A stretch of 64,000 nucleotides of DNA from assembly GCF_008329525.1 (NCBI RefSeq), contig NZ_NPKQ01000002.1:1116001-1180000 (forward strand), in the 5' to 3' direction. Positions 50,217 to 58,813 of this stretch are shown here, one piece after another. Position 1 is the first letter of the stretch; every line of letters begins with the position of its first letter. Made by a program: the position numbers and the translations under genes. The stretch is from Tardiphaga sp. P9-11. Lineage in GTDB: Bacteria > Pseudomonadota > Alphaproteobacteria > Rhizobiales > Xanthobacteraceae. The notes under the pieces were generated by a model that was not told the origin of the DNA, searched no databases, and saw only the letters and a program-made list of their open reading frames with translations.

Positions 50217-52019
50217 TCAGCCCGCCGCACTGGTCCGATCGAGATCCAGCACCTGCCGTTCGAACAGGCCGCGATAGATGCCACCCGGTCGCGCTGTGAG
50301 CGTGGCATGGGTGCCCTCTTCCGCGATGTGCCCGTGATCGAACACCAGAATGCGATCGAGGCTACGCACCGTCGACAGGCGATGCGCGATGACGATCGAG
50401 GTGCGGCCTTTCATCAGCCGCTCCATCGCCTCCTGGATCAGCGCCTCCGACTCTGAATCGAGGCTCGATGTCGCCTCGTCCAAAATCAGCACCGGCGCAT
50501 CCGCCAGGAATGCGCGCGCCAGCGCGACACGCTGCCGCTCGCCGCCTGACAGTTTGACACCGCGCTCGCCGACCAGCGTGCCGTAACCTTTCGGCAGCCG
50601 GGTGATGAAGTCATGCGCATTCGCCAGCCGCGCCGCCTGCTCAATCGCCGCCATGCTGGCGCCGGGCCGGCCATAGGCGATGTTGTCGGCCAGCGAACGG
50701 TGAAACAGGATCGGATCCTGCTGCACGATCGCAATCCGGCTACGCAGCGACTCCTGCGTGACCTCGGCGATGTTCTGGCCGTCGATCATGATCTGGCCGC
50801 CCGACACATCGTAGAGCCGCTGGATCAGCTTCACGAAGGTCGTCTTGCCCGAACCCGAACGTCCGACCAGACCGACGCGTTCGCCGGCACGGATATCCAC
50901 CGACAGCCCGTCATAAAGCGGCGTGGCATGACCGCCATAGTGGAACGTCACGTCGTCGAACAGGATGCGCCCACCGGTGATCGCAATCGGCTGCGCATCC
51001 GGTGCATCGGCGATGCCGAGCGCAACATCGTGAATCGCGACAAGCTCCTCCATGTCGTTCACCGAACGCTGCAGGTTGTTAATGTGCATGCCGACATCGC
51101 GCAGATAGCCGTGAATGACGACATAGCTCGTCAACACATAGGTAACATCACCGGCCGTGGCCTGCCCGTTCAGCCACAGCCATAGCGCGCCGCCGATCAC
51201 GGCCGTGCGCACGCACAACAACACCGCGAGCTGCACCGTGCTGGTGGTGTTGTAGCGAAACCATGTGCGCGCCACACGCACGCGCCAGCGGCCGACGACC
51301 TGACCCAGCCGCTCGTCTTCGCGGCTTTCCGCGCCGAAGGATTTCACCACGGCATTACAGGTCAGGGCATCCGCCAGCGTGCCGCCGACCTTGGTGTCCC
51401 ATGCATTGGACACGCGCGCGGCCGGCGCGATGTAACGCGTGGAGAACCACACGGTCATGGCGATATAGGCCACCGTACCGACGGCGATCACGCCGCCCAG
51501 CGCCGGCCAATGCCAGCCGAGCAGCAGCATCGAGCCTAGCAACACCACCAGCGAGGGCAACAGCGCCATCAACAGCGTGTCATTGAGCAGATCGACCGCC
51601 CACATGCCGCGCGTGACCTTGCGCACGGTGGAGCCCGCGAAGCTGTTGGCGTGCCAGTCCGTCGAGAAACGCTGCACGCGCGCGAAAGCTTCGCGCGACA
51701 GATCCGACATGATGCGCAGCGTGAACGGAACGATGGCGTGGATGCCGAGCAGCCGCAGCAACATCGACATCGCGCCAAGCGCCACGATGGCGCCAAAGGC
51801 TGTGAATGCCGCCTGCCGGGCCGCCGGGTCAGTTCCGCCTTTGGTGACGGCATCGACCAGTTGCCCGGAGAACAGCGGCATGAACAAATCGGCCACCGTT
51901 GCGCCGAGCAGACCGACAGCAACCGTCGCCGCCCGTCCGGGCTGCCGGAACCAGTGCCGGATCACGAAAGGGATCACCACGCGGATGGCGGCGGCGCGGT
52001 CCTTCGATTTCAGAGTCAT
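50217..52019 (-). CDS. ABC exporter, fused permease-ATPase (MsbA-like)
   Basis: A half-transporter with a six-segment membrane domain (about residues 20-315) then an ATPase. Walker A GRSGSGKTT, signature LSGGERQRVALARAF, Walker B LILDEATSS and H-loop IVIAHRLSTV are intact. I place the start at MTLKSKDRA (52019, 600 residues); an ATG 13 codons upstream is possible. It presumably works as a homodimer exporting lipid, peptide or drug, and the substrate is not readable. A promoter and a 23-codon ORF lie upstream in the same direction, so it may be under leader-peptide control. Confidence 0.9.
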   Translation of the reverse strand: MTLKSKDRAAAIRVVIPFVIRHWFRQPGRAATVAVGLLGATVADLFMPLFSGQLVDAVTKGGTDPAARQAAFTAFGAIVALGAMSMLLRLLGIHAIVPFTLRIMSDLSREAFARVQRFSTDWHANSFAGSTVRKVTRGMWAVDLLNDTLLMALLPSLVVLLGSMLLLGWHWPALGGVIAVGTVAYIAMTVWFSTRYIAPAARVSNAWDTKVGGTLADALTCNAVVKSFGAESREDERLGQVVGRWRVRVARTWFRYNTTSTVQLAVLLCVRTAVIGGALWLWLNGQATAGDVTYVLTSYVVIHGYLRDVGMHINNLQRSVNDMEELVAIHDVALGIADAPDAQPIAITGGRILFDDVTFHYGGHATPLYDGLSVDIRAGERVGLVGRSGSGKTTFVKLIQRLYDVSGGQIMIDGQNIAEVTQESLRSRIAIVQQDPILFHRSLADNIAYGRPGASMAAIEQAARLANAHDFITRLPKGYGTLVGERGVKLSGGERQRVALARAFLADAPVLILDEATSSLDSESEALIQEAMERLMKGRTSIVIAHRLSTVRSLDRILVFDHGHIAEEGTHATLTARPGGIYRGLFERQVLDLDRTSAAG

Positions 52020-52168
52020 GACTTCATCCGGCAGCGCCCCTGCGCAGACCGGCTCCATGGTTTGACGCGCAACGGCCAGACCGAGCGCGAGCGTTCTAAA
52101 TGTAAAGAAACGGGAAAAATCAGGATGATCAGGACATCAGGCCCGACCGGCAGAGGCGGAACCGGGGC

Positions 52169-52240
52169 TCAATGAGCCCGCATAAATCCGCATGCGTGCA
52201 TCGAACCGAGAATTCCGGAGAGCAGATCAATCGACTTCAT
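52169..52240 (-). CDS. Candidate 23-aa leader peptide upstream of ABC exporter
   Basis: The ORF runs from ATG 52240 to TGA 52169 and encodes a 23-residue peptide starting MKSIDLLSGILG and ending HACGFMRAH. GAGGGAGAG lies just before the ATG at proper spacing, one of the best ribosome-binding sites in this stretch. A TTGCCA-N17-TATAAA promoter is located about 38-66 bp upstream. The end of the ORF overlaps a small palindrome, GGGCTCA / TGAGCCC. The ABC gene starts 150 bp downstream. I do not recognise the peptide. It could be regulatory or simply a small membrane-associated peptide. Confidence 0.5.
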   Translation of the reverse strand: MKSIDLLSGILGSMHACGFMRAH

Positions 52241-52277
52241 GCAGACTCTCCCTCGGGTTCGAGCAATGGAAGGTAGT

Positions 52278-52306
52278 TTTATAGATGTGCCGCTGACTTT
52301 TGGCAA
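52278..52306 (-). promoter_or_regulatory. Sigma-70-like promoter for leader ORF and ABC exporter
   Basis: On the minus strand TTGCCA (52306-52301) and TATAAA (52283-52278) are separated by exactly 17 bp. Transcription would begin around 52271, some 30 bases before the 23-codon ORF. This is a good promoter match by eye. Confidence 0.6.
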
Positions 52307-52365
52307 CATGATGGCCAACAGGAAAACGCCGGCTGGTGATAGAACCGCTCCAGCCGCTCTCGTTT

Positions 52366-52424
52366 TTTGTTTTAACACGTTTTCTTGACGCGAACCGGAA
52401 TCCACTTCGCTCGAAAACGCTCTA
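52366..52424. repeat. Dispersed intergenic repeat (CGAAAACGCTCTAG family)
   Basis: The stretch with AACACGTTTTCTTGACGCG then TCCACTTCGCTCGAAAACGC matches, from memory, a sequence very frequent between genes in Bradyrhizobium-type genomes. Its CTAG end overlaps the stop codon of the adjacent efflux gene. Its inner CGTTTTC / GAAAACG segments are inverted, so it can fold and may act as a transcript end. Only this one copy is in the window. Confidence 0.5.
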
Positions 52425-54005
52425 GTGGCCGCCGCCCGCATTGGCGGGATTGCTGGGCTTGTTCAGCAGCATCACCATCAGGCTCAGCCCGACATAGAAC
52501 ACCGACAGCGCGAAGAACGCGTCGCCAAAGCTCATCACGACAGCCTGCCGGTGAACGATCTGCGACAGCTGCTTCATCGCCATACGCGAGGCGTCGCCCA
52601 TGCCCTGGAACTTCTGGGTGAACATATTGAGCATCTCGACCGCCTGCGCGTTGCCCCAGGTGACCTTGTCGTGCAGCCGCGTGATGTGAAAATCAGTGCG
52701 GTGATCGAGCACGGTGTTGATCAGCGCAAGACCAAGCGCGCCGCCGAGATTGCGTGTCAGGTTGAACAGGCCGGAGGCGTTCTTCAGCAGCTGCGGCGCC
52801 AAGGTGCCGAGTGCAATGTTGTTGACGGGGACCATCGCCATCATCATGCCGATGCCGCGCAGGATCTGCGGCACGAGCAATTCGTAGAAATCGAAATCGC
52901 GCGTCACCCATGTCATCTGCCAGGTGCCGGCAGCGAACAGCAACAATCCCGCCATGATGAGATAGCGCATGTCGATCTTCTGCATCAGACGCGCCACCAG
53001 CGGCGCCGTCAGGAACATCGCAACACCCGAGACGAACATCGTCTCGCCGATCATCAGCGCGCTGTAACCGCGGATTTCGGCGAGATAACGCGGATAGAGA
53101 TAGGTCAGGCCATAGAGGCCGATGCCGACGCAGAACGAGAAAGTGCAGCCCAGCGCGAAATTGCGATCCGTAAAGGCGCGGATGTCAACGATCGGTTCTT
53201 TCGCCGTCAGCACGCGCCAGAAAAACGCCACGCAGCACACGACGCAAACAACGGCAAAGATGGCGATCGAGGTGTCGCCGAACCAGTCGTTACGCGGCCC
53301 CTCTTCCAGCACATATTCCAGCGAACCGAGGAAACCCGCCATGAAGCCGAGGCCCCACCAGTCGAAATGATCGAGCAGTTCGAAATGCGGCTCGTCGAAA
53401 TCCACCAGCGCGAGCACGCCGATGGTGATGCCGATACCGGGGACCACATTGATGAAGAACAGCCAGTGCCATGACAGCGCATCGGTGATGTAGCCGCCCA
53501 CCGTGGGTCCGATGGTCGGCGCCAGCGTTGCGACGAGACCGATGATCGGGCCGACGATATGGAATTTGGAGCGCGGAAACACCGTATAAGCCGAGGCGAA
53601 CACCGTCGGGATCATGCCGGCGCCAAGGAAGCCCTGGATCGCGCGCCACAGGATCATCTGCTCGATCGACGAGGTGAAGCCGCACATCAGGCTGGCGAAA
53701 GTGAATCCGGCGGCCGAGATCGCAAACAGCAACCGCGTGCCGAGTGCGCGCGACAAAAAGCCGGACAGCGGAATCGCGATCACTTCCGCGATCAGATAGG
53801 CCGTCTGCACCCAGGAGACTTCGCTGGACGATGCGGACAATCCGGCCTGGATTTCAGACAGCGATGCCGAGACGATCTGGATGTCCAGGATCGACATGAA
53901 CATGCCGAACACCATGATCAGAAACGCGATCAGGCGTTTCGGCGCGACATAATCCGCAGCCGGAGTGGCCGGCGGTGCGCCTGACATGGTGGTGGTCGTG
54001 GACAT
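52422..54005 (-). CDS. EmrB/QacA-type drug efflux MFS (DHA2 family)
   Basis: This 527-residue transporter has 14 predicted membrane segments. The first contains FLIMVFGMFMSILDIQIVSASLS, whose MSILDIQIV is typical of EmrB-like motif D1. SWVQTAYLIAEVIAIPLSGF and GAGMIPTVFASAYTVFPRSK match the DHA2 motifs. It begins 14 bp after the membrane fusion protein gene, giving the usual EmrA-EmrB pair that exports hydrophobic compounds through an outer-membrane channel. No TolC-like gene is adjacent. Control is probably by the divergent TetR. Confidence 0.93.
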   Translation of the reverse strand: MSTTTTMSGAPPATPAADYVAPKRLIAFLIMVFGMFMSILDIQIVSASLSEIQAGLSASSSEVSWVQTAYLIAEVIAIPLSGFLSRALGTRLLFAISAAGFTFASLMCGFTSSIEQMILWRAIQGFLGAGMIPTVFASAYTVFPRSKFHIVGPIIGLVATLAPTIGPTVGGYITDALSWHWLFFINVVPGIGITIGVLALVDFDEPHFELLDHFDWWGLGFMAGFLGSLEYVLEEGPRNDWFGDTSIAIFAVVCVVCCVAFFWRVLTAKEPIVDIRAFTDRNFALGCTFSFCVGIGLYGLTYLYPRYLAEIRGYSALMIGETMFVSGVAMFLTAPLVARLMQKIDMRYLIMAGLLLFAAGTWQMTWVTRDFDFYELLVPQILRGIGMMMAMVPVNNIALGTLAPQLLKNASGLFNLTRNLGGALGLALINTVLDHRTDFHITRLHDKVTWGNAQAVEMLNMFTQKFQGMGDASRMAMKQLSQIVHRQAVVMSFGDAFFALSVFYVGLSLMVMLLNKPSNPANAGGGH

Positions 54006-54019
54006 CTGCTTGTCCTGAC

Positions 54020-55252
54020 TTAGCGCGCGGGTTCTGCACCCGGCTTGGTGTTGACGCGGACATAGACCGACATGCCGGCGCGTAGCAGGTTTTCCTTGGC
54101 GACATCAGCCGGCACCCTGAGACGCACAGGCACGCGCTGCACGATCTTGGTGAAGTTGCCGGTGGCGTTATCAGGCGGCAGCAGCGTGAACACCGAGCCG
54201 GCGGCCGGCGCGAGGCTCTCCACCGTGCCTTCGATGGCGCGGCTGCTATCGGCGTCGAGCTCGATCGAGACCGGCTGGCCCGGCTTCAGGCGGCGCAGCT
54301 GCGTCTCCTTGAAGTTGGCATCGATATAAACGTCGTTGAGCGGTACGACATTGCCGAGGCGTTGCCCCATCGAAACGAAATCACCGGTCGAGATGAGACG
54401 GTTGGAGAAGATGCCATCCACCGGCGACTTCACGGTCGTGAAGTCGAGATCACGCACGGCCTTGTCCAGCGCGCTCTGCAATTCGGCGAGTTGCGCACGC
54501 GCTTCGTTCTGCTGCGCCTTCGTCACTTCGACGCTACTCCTGGCCGCGTCGACGGATGCCTTCGCGGCCTTGACGGCAGCCGAGGTCTGGTCGCGGTTCG
54601 ACTGCGAGGTCTCGTAGACCGAGCGCGAGGCGAAGCCCTGCTTGCTCAGCGTTTCCTGACGGTCGAATTCGAGCACGGCGCGATTGGCGGCGGCATCGGC
54701 CGATGCGAGCTGCGCCTGCGCCTGCTCGACGGCGCTTTCCTGCGCGCCGACCTGACGGCCGATCCGTTCGATGGTGGCCTTCTGGGTGTCGATCTTGCGC
54801 TTGGCGGCGTCGACAGCGATGCGATAGTCGCCGTCATCGATCCTGAAGATCACCTCACCGGCCTTCACCGCGACGTTGTCGCCCGGCAGAATCTGCGCGA
54901 TATGGCCCGACACGCGCGCACCAAGCGTGGTGTTGCTGGCGCGGACATAAGCGTCGTCAGTCGAGACGATGAAGCGACCGACCAGATAATAGTTCACGCC
55001 GTAATAGACGCCGGCGATGGCGAGCAGCGCGCCGACGCCGAGCAGCACCTTTTTCTTCTTGCCGGATTTTGGCGCAGCGGTCTGCGCGGTCGCGGCTGGT
55101 GCTGCTGTGGCGGGTTGTTCAGGTGCGGGTGCATCCGCAGGACCGCGGGCAGCGGGCTCCTCCGCAGCCGGCGACACGACGCGCACCGGCGCGCTGTCAG
55201 CCTCGCCTTCTGGGCGAATGATACGGGCAGCCTGGTCGCGTGGTCCGGCCAT
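54020..55252 (-). CDS. EmrA/HlyD-type membrane fusion protein
   Basis: This 410-residue periplasmic adaptor has an alanine/proline-rich cytoplasmic tail (about 1-62), one membrane segment (VLLGVGALLAIAGVYYGVNY, about 68-87), a lipoyl half-motif GARVSGHIAQILPGDNVAVK near 109, a long coiled-coil hairpin (about 140-260) and a barrel domain with SPVDGIFSNRLISTGDFV. It links the MFS partner to an outer-membrane channel. It is the first gene of the efflux operon and faces the TetR gene across an operator. Confidence 0.94.
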   Translation of the reverse strand: MAGPRDQAARIIRPEGEADSAPVRVVSPAAEEPAARGPADAPAPEQPATAAPAATAQTAAPKSGKKKKVLLGVGALLAIAGVYYGVNYYLVGRFIVSTDDAYVRASNTTLGARVSGHIAQILPGDNVAVKAGEVIFRIDDGDYRIAVDAAKRKIDTQKATIERIGRQVGAQESAVEQAQAQLASADAAANRAVLEFDRQETLSKQGFASRSVYETSQSNRDQTSAAVKAAKASVDAARSSVEVTKAQQNEARAQLAELQSALDKAVRDLDFTTVKSPVDGIFSNRLISTGDFVSMGQRLGNVVPLNDVYIDANFKETQLRRLKPGQPVSIELDADSSRAIEGTVESLAPAAGSVFTLLPPDNATGNFTKIVQRVPVRLRVPADVAKENLLRAGMSVYVRVNTKPGAEPAR

Positions 55253-55327
55253 TTCGGCCTCCTAAGCATGTAAAATGCGGAGACCTCCGGACTGACCGGG
55301 TTCTCGCTTGCTGCGGCAATATGTAAA

Positions 55328-55348
55328 TTGACCGAACGGTTCGGTCAA
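55328..55348. promoter_or_regulatory. TetR operator between emrA-like and tetR genes
   Basis: TTGACCGAAC (55328-55337) and GTTCGGTCAA (55339-55348) form a perfect 10-bp inverted repeat around one G. Such ACCGAACGGTTCGGT-type palindromes are typical TetR/AcrR operators. It lies 75 bp before the EmrA-like ATG and 89 bp before the TetR ATG, able to control both. Confidence 0.85.
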
Positions 55349-55437
55349 GATAGAGTTTGGCCAGTTCATCACGATTTCGCGTTATTCCAGTTCACTTCGG
55401 AACGGTATTTCGCTGATTCATCGAACAGGCTGAATGA

Positions 55438-56070
55438 ATGGTTGCTTCCCACCATGCCTCGCTCTCGCCCGTCGGCGAGGAAGACAGCGCCAAGCGCCGG
55501 CAGATTCTCGACGGTGCGCGAAAAGTCTTCCTGGATCTGGGCTTCGACGGCGCCAGCATGGGCGAGATCGCGCGTGCCGCCGGCGTCTCCAAGGGCACGC
55601 TCTATGTCTATTTCACCGACAAGAGCGCGCTATTCGAGGCGATCGTCGAGCAGGAGAAGCTCGAACAGGGCAAGGCCGTCTTCAATCTCGATCCCGAACG
55701 GGATGCGGTGACCACGCTCGCCGAATTCGGCCGTGCCTATATTCAGTTGCTGTGCCGGCCCGGCGGCGGCTCGGCGATCCGCACCGTGATGGCCATCGCG
55801 GAACGCATGCCCGATGTCGGCAAACGCTTTTATGAAGCGGTGCTGGCACACGCGATCCGGCAGGTCGCGGCCTATCTCGATGCCCGTGTGGCTGCGAAGG
55901 AATTGGCGATCACGGATACCGAACTTGCCGCCGCGCAATTCATGATGTCCTGCCAGGCGACGCTGTTTCAGCCCTTCATCTTCCAGGCCAAGCCGACACC
56001 CACGCGCGCGGAGATCGACAAGGTCGTCGACAGCGCCGTGCGGATGTTCCTCGCCGCCTACCGCATCTGA
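55438..56070 (+). CDS. TetR/AcrR-family repressor of the efflux pair
   Basis: This 210-residue repressor has the N-terminal helix-turn-helix RRQILDGARKVFLDLGFDGA then MGEIARAAGVSKGTLYVYFT (about residues 20-60). A ligand-binding C-terminal domain of the AefR-like type (TetR_C_7) follows. It is divergent from the EmrAB-type operon with a near-perfect palindrome between. Repression relieved by an exported compound is the standard inference. Confidence 0.94.
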   Translation: MVASHHASLSPVGEEDSAKRRQILDGARKVFLDLGFDGASMGEIARAAGVSKGTLYVYFTDKSALFEAIVEQEKLEQGKAVFNLDPERDAVTTLAEFGRAYIQLLCRPGGGSAIRTVMAIAERMPDVGKRFYEAVLAHAIRQVAAYLDARVAAKELAITDTELAAAQFMMSCQATLFQPFIFQAKPTPTRAEIDKVVDSAVRMFLAAYRI

Positions 56071-56079
56071 CGCGCTCGC

Positions 56080-57327
56080 TTATTCGTTCTCGTAGAAGTC
56101 CTCGTCGTCAGGCGATTTGCGCGTCGATTTCTTGGCCGTGCGCCCGATCGAGCCCGTCACGCCGCCGTAGTCGTTGTTGTTGCGGCTGGCATAGGGATTG
56201 CGGCTTTGCGCGCGCGCGGCAATCTCCTCGCCCGACACGGCAGCCGGCTGGCAGATCACCGGGCGCTTGGCCCGACGCATCAGATCCACGTGAATGTGAT
56301 CGTAGTGATAGACATTGGAGCCCGGCGCCAGCACGGTGTTGAAGACTTGGCACGCGCCGCCCTGGATATCGCGCAGGAAGCCCTGCTCTTCCGGCATGCC
56401 CTTCCAGCCTGCCTTCACCGAGATCGTACGCCCATCGGCAAGAATGAAGGCGGAGATGTCGAGCGCATTGCCGAAGGCATGTTCGGAAATATGCGCGCGC
56501 GAATTGCCGTTCATGCCGCGGCAGGAATAGGCGGAGATCTGCTTGATCTCGGCGACGCGGGTGCCGAACCAGCGCATCGCCGCCGGTTGCACAGACTCCG
56601 CGAGCCACTTGTCGAGTGCCGAGACGATCGGACAGGCCAGCGTCGCCGTCGGCTTCACGACAACGGGGCCGACCGAGCCCGTGACATTACCCTGCCCCGG
56701 ACCGAGACGCTGTGGGGCATAATCCTGCGGCGGGCTCTGGACACCAGAACTATAGCGGCCGTATGGCGCGCGCGGCTGCTCTTGCTGCGGCGCGCGCATC
56801 GTCTGCGGCGAACCTTCCGGCGGCAATTCGATTTCGTCCTCGCTGTCGGGCGGAACGCCCGGCGCGTTCAGCGAGATCGGGCCACTATTGGCAGCGCCGC
56901 CATAGGACGAGCCTCCAGAGGATGGCTGTTGGGGCGCCGCTTGCGGATAGGAATTCGGATAGCTGTTCGCCGGACGCGTCATGATCTGCGGTTGTGGTTG
57001 CGGCTGAACCGGCCAGCGCGGCTGGCTCGCGCCGTCGATGCCGCCGGGCGGCCGCAGGCTTTCATCGGCAAAACCGTAGCTGCTGCTCGACTCGCCGAGC
57101 GCCGCCACCTTCAAGGGAAATTCTGCGCCACAGACACCGGGCCCGGAAATCGGGTTGATCCGAACGAGATCAGCCCCCTCTTTCACCGTGCCGGATTTGA
57201 GACATGCGACTTCTGCCTCGGCACGCCATGGCTCACGTTCCTGGGTCTGAAACAGACCGCGTCCGCAACCCGCAAGCGATACAAGGACGACGGAGCCGAC
57301 GAGATACAAACGAACTCTGCGCGTCAT
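56080..57327 (-). CDS. Extensin-family lipoprotein
   Basis: I place the start at MTRRVRLYLV (57327, 415 residues); a TTG six codons upstream is possible. A signal sequence with lipobox LAGC (about 18-21) precedes an extensin-like conserved start (EVACLKSGTV..., GPGVCGAEFPLKVAAL). A low-complexity Pro/Gln/Ser region (about 95-225) separates it from the C-terminal extensin domain with YSCRGMNGN, ISEHAFGNALDISAF and YHYDHIHVDL. The histidine/aspartate pattern resembles metallo-peptidases of the DD-carboxypeptidase type, so a peptidoglycan-related role is plausible. It ends 9 bp from the convergent tetR stop. Confidence 0.88.
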   Translation of the reverse strand: MTRRVRLYLVGSVVLVSLAGCGRGLFQTQEREPWRAEAEVACLKSGTVKEGADLVRINPISGPGVCGAEFPLKVAALGESSSSYGFADESLRPPGGIDGASQPRWPVQPQPQPQIMTRPANSYPNSYPQAAPQQPSSGGSSYGGAANSGPISLNAPGVPPDSEDEIELPPEGSPQTMRAPQQEQPRAPYGRYSSGVQSPPQDYAPQRLGPGQGNVTGSVGPVVVKPTATLACPIVSALDKWLAESVQPAAMRWFGTRVAEIKQISAYSCRGMNGNSRAHISEHAFGNALDISAFILADGRTISVKAGWKGMPEEQGFLRDIQGGACQVFNTVLAPGSNVYHYDHIHVDLMRRAKRPVICQPAAVSGEEIAARAQSRNPYASRNNNDYGGVTGSIGRTAKKSTRKSPDDEDFYENE

Positions 57328-57513
57328 TCGCGCAAGGTGGTCCAAATGTTTTAAAGACTCTTCAACGCATTGAATTCACGTTTGATTCACCATGTTGCGG
57401 CCGCTCACATGGTTCCACTGAGAACTGGTCAGCACCGCTCTCGTTTTCTGCGGGAACGCACCGCCTACTTCCGCGTTAACTCGCGCGGCAACGTAGAAAA
57501 AGGGAGGGTTCCC

Positions 57514-57597
57514 ATGACTGTCATCGGTCAATTGAGCCTCGTGACCGCCTATGCAGCGATCGTCTTTGTCGGCGCCATCGTGTTGGGCGTATTGTAG
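57514..57597 (+). CDS. 27-aa single-span membrane microprotein
   Basis: The ORF from ATG 57514 to TAG 57597 encodes 27 residues beginning MTVIGQLSLVTAY. Residues 8-27 are almost entirely hydrophobic (ending VFVGAIVLGVL), a single membrane segment. GGGAGG lies 6 bases before the ATG, the strongest ribosome-binding site in this area. A 12-bp GC-rich hairpin with TTT follows 30 bp after the stop. Together these make a complete small transcription unit between the extensin gene and the ABC importer. I do not recognise a family. Codon use is GC-rich at third positions, as in neighbours. Confidence 0.7.
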   Translation: MTVIGQLSLVTAYAAIVFVGAIVLGVL

Positions 57598-57627
57598 AGC
57601 CCCAATCCCAAGAAATTTTCTCATCTC

Positions 57628-57659
57628 GGGCGCCTGCTCCCAAGAGCGGGCGCCCTTTG
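57628..57659 (+). terminator. Rho-independent terminator of the microprotein gene
   Basis: GGGCGCCTGCTC (57628-57639) pairs with GAGCGGGCGCCC (57644-57655), with one G-U, over CCAA, then TTTGT. It sits 30 bp after the 27-codon ORF and 141 bp before the ABC importer gene. Confidence 0.8.
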
Positions 57660-57800
57660 TCGTCTGTGCCCTGCGAATAGCCGATTGACAGCTTGACGCA
57701 GGCAGAGGCCTGATGCCCTCCATTACGAGCGCTGCGCGCCGACCGGGGCGACCGGTCGCGCAACAGAACAGCGCCAAATTGAAGAAGTCAGGAAACGTTC

Positions 57801-58811
57801 ATGCGCAGAATTTTTGCCGCCGCTATTGTCGTTGTTGTGTCCGCCGCTGGATTCTTAGCCCCCGCGGCTGCGCAAACTCCGATCAAGATCATGGTCGGCG
57901 GCATCGACAAGCAGATTTATCTGCCGGCCAAGCTTGCAGCTCAGCTCGGCTTCTTCAAGGAACAGGGTCTCGACGTCGAACTGTTCAACTCGACCTCCGG
58001 TTCGCAGGCCGCGACCGCCCTGCTCGCGCGTGAAGTTCAGGGCGTGGTCGGCTTCTACGATCACACCATCGACCTGCAGTCCAAGGGCAAGTTCATCACC
58101 TCGGTGGTGCAGTTCGCCGTGGCGCCGGGTGAAGTCGTGCTGGTGAAAGCCGCCGATGCAGACAGACTTAAGGATCCCGCCAACTGGAAAGGCCAGGCGC
58201 TGGGCGTTACCGGTCTCGGCTCCGCCACCGACTTCCTGACTCGCGCACTGGCCGCCAAAGCGGGCTTGAAAGTCCAGGATTACACGCTGGTGCCGGTCGG
58301 TGCCGGCGATACGTTCCTGGCCTCGATGCAGCAGGGCAAGATCGTCTCCGGCATGACGACGGAGCCAACCGTGGCTCGAGCTGTCAAGAACGGTAGCGCC
58401 AAAGTGGGCATCGATCTGCGCACGCCGGAAAGCACGCGCGCCGCGCTCGGCGGCGACTACCCCGCAGCCTGCCTCTACATGGACCGCGCCTGGATGGAGG
58501 CAAACAAGGAGACAGCACAGAAGGTCGTCAATGCCTTCGTGAAAACGCTCAAGTGGATGAACAGCCACTCGCCAGAGGAAATCGCGGCCCAGATGCCGAA
58601 GGATTATTATGCCGGCGAACTCGACCTCTATGTGCAGGGTCTGCGCGAAGGCAAGCCGCAATATTCGGTCGACGGCATGATGCCAGCCGGCGCACCGGAG
58701 TCGGTGCTAAGCGTGCTGAACAGCTTCTCGCCCAACCTCAAGGGCAAGACCATTGATCTGGCCAAGACCTACACCACGGATTTCGTGGTCAAAGCCAACG
58801 CGACGAACTGA
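57801..58811 (+). CDS. NitT/TauT-type ABC substrate-binding protein
   Basis: This 336-residue periplasmic protein has a signal peptide (RRIFAAAIVVVVSAAGFLAP, cut near AAAQ) and the SsuA/TauA-like binding fold: IYLPAKLAAQLGFFKEQGL, STSGSQAATALLAREVQGV, GVTGLGSATDFLTRALAAKA. The family binds sulfonates, nitrate, taurine, pyrimidine precursors or similar; the ligand is not decidable here. It is first in a three-gene importer operon. AGGAAACG precedes the ATG. Confidence 0.9.
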   Translation: MRRIFAAAIVVVVSAAGFLAPAAAQTPIKIMVGGIDKQIYLPAKLAAQLGFFKEQGLDVELFNSTSGSQAATALLAREVQGVVGFYDHTIDLQSKGKFITSVVQFAVAPGEVVLVKAADADRLKDPANWKGQALGVTGLGSATDFLTRALAAKAGLKVQDYTLVPVGAGDTFLASMQQGKIVSGMTTEPTVARAVKNGSAKVGIDLRTPESTRAALGGDYPAACLYMDRAWMEANKETAQKVVNAFVKTLKWMNSHSPEEIAAQMPKDYYAGELDLYVQGLREGKPQYSVDGMMPAGAPESVLSVLNSFSPNLKGKTIDLAKTYTTDFVVKANATN

Positions 58812-58813
58812 GC

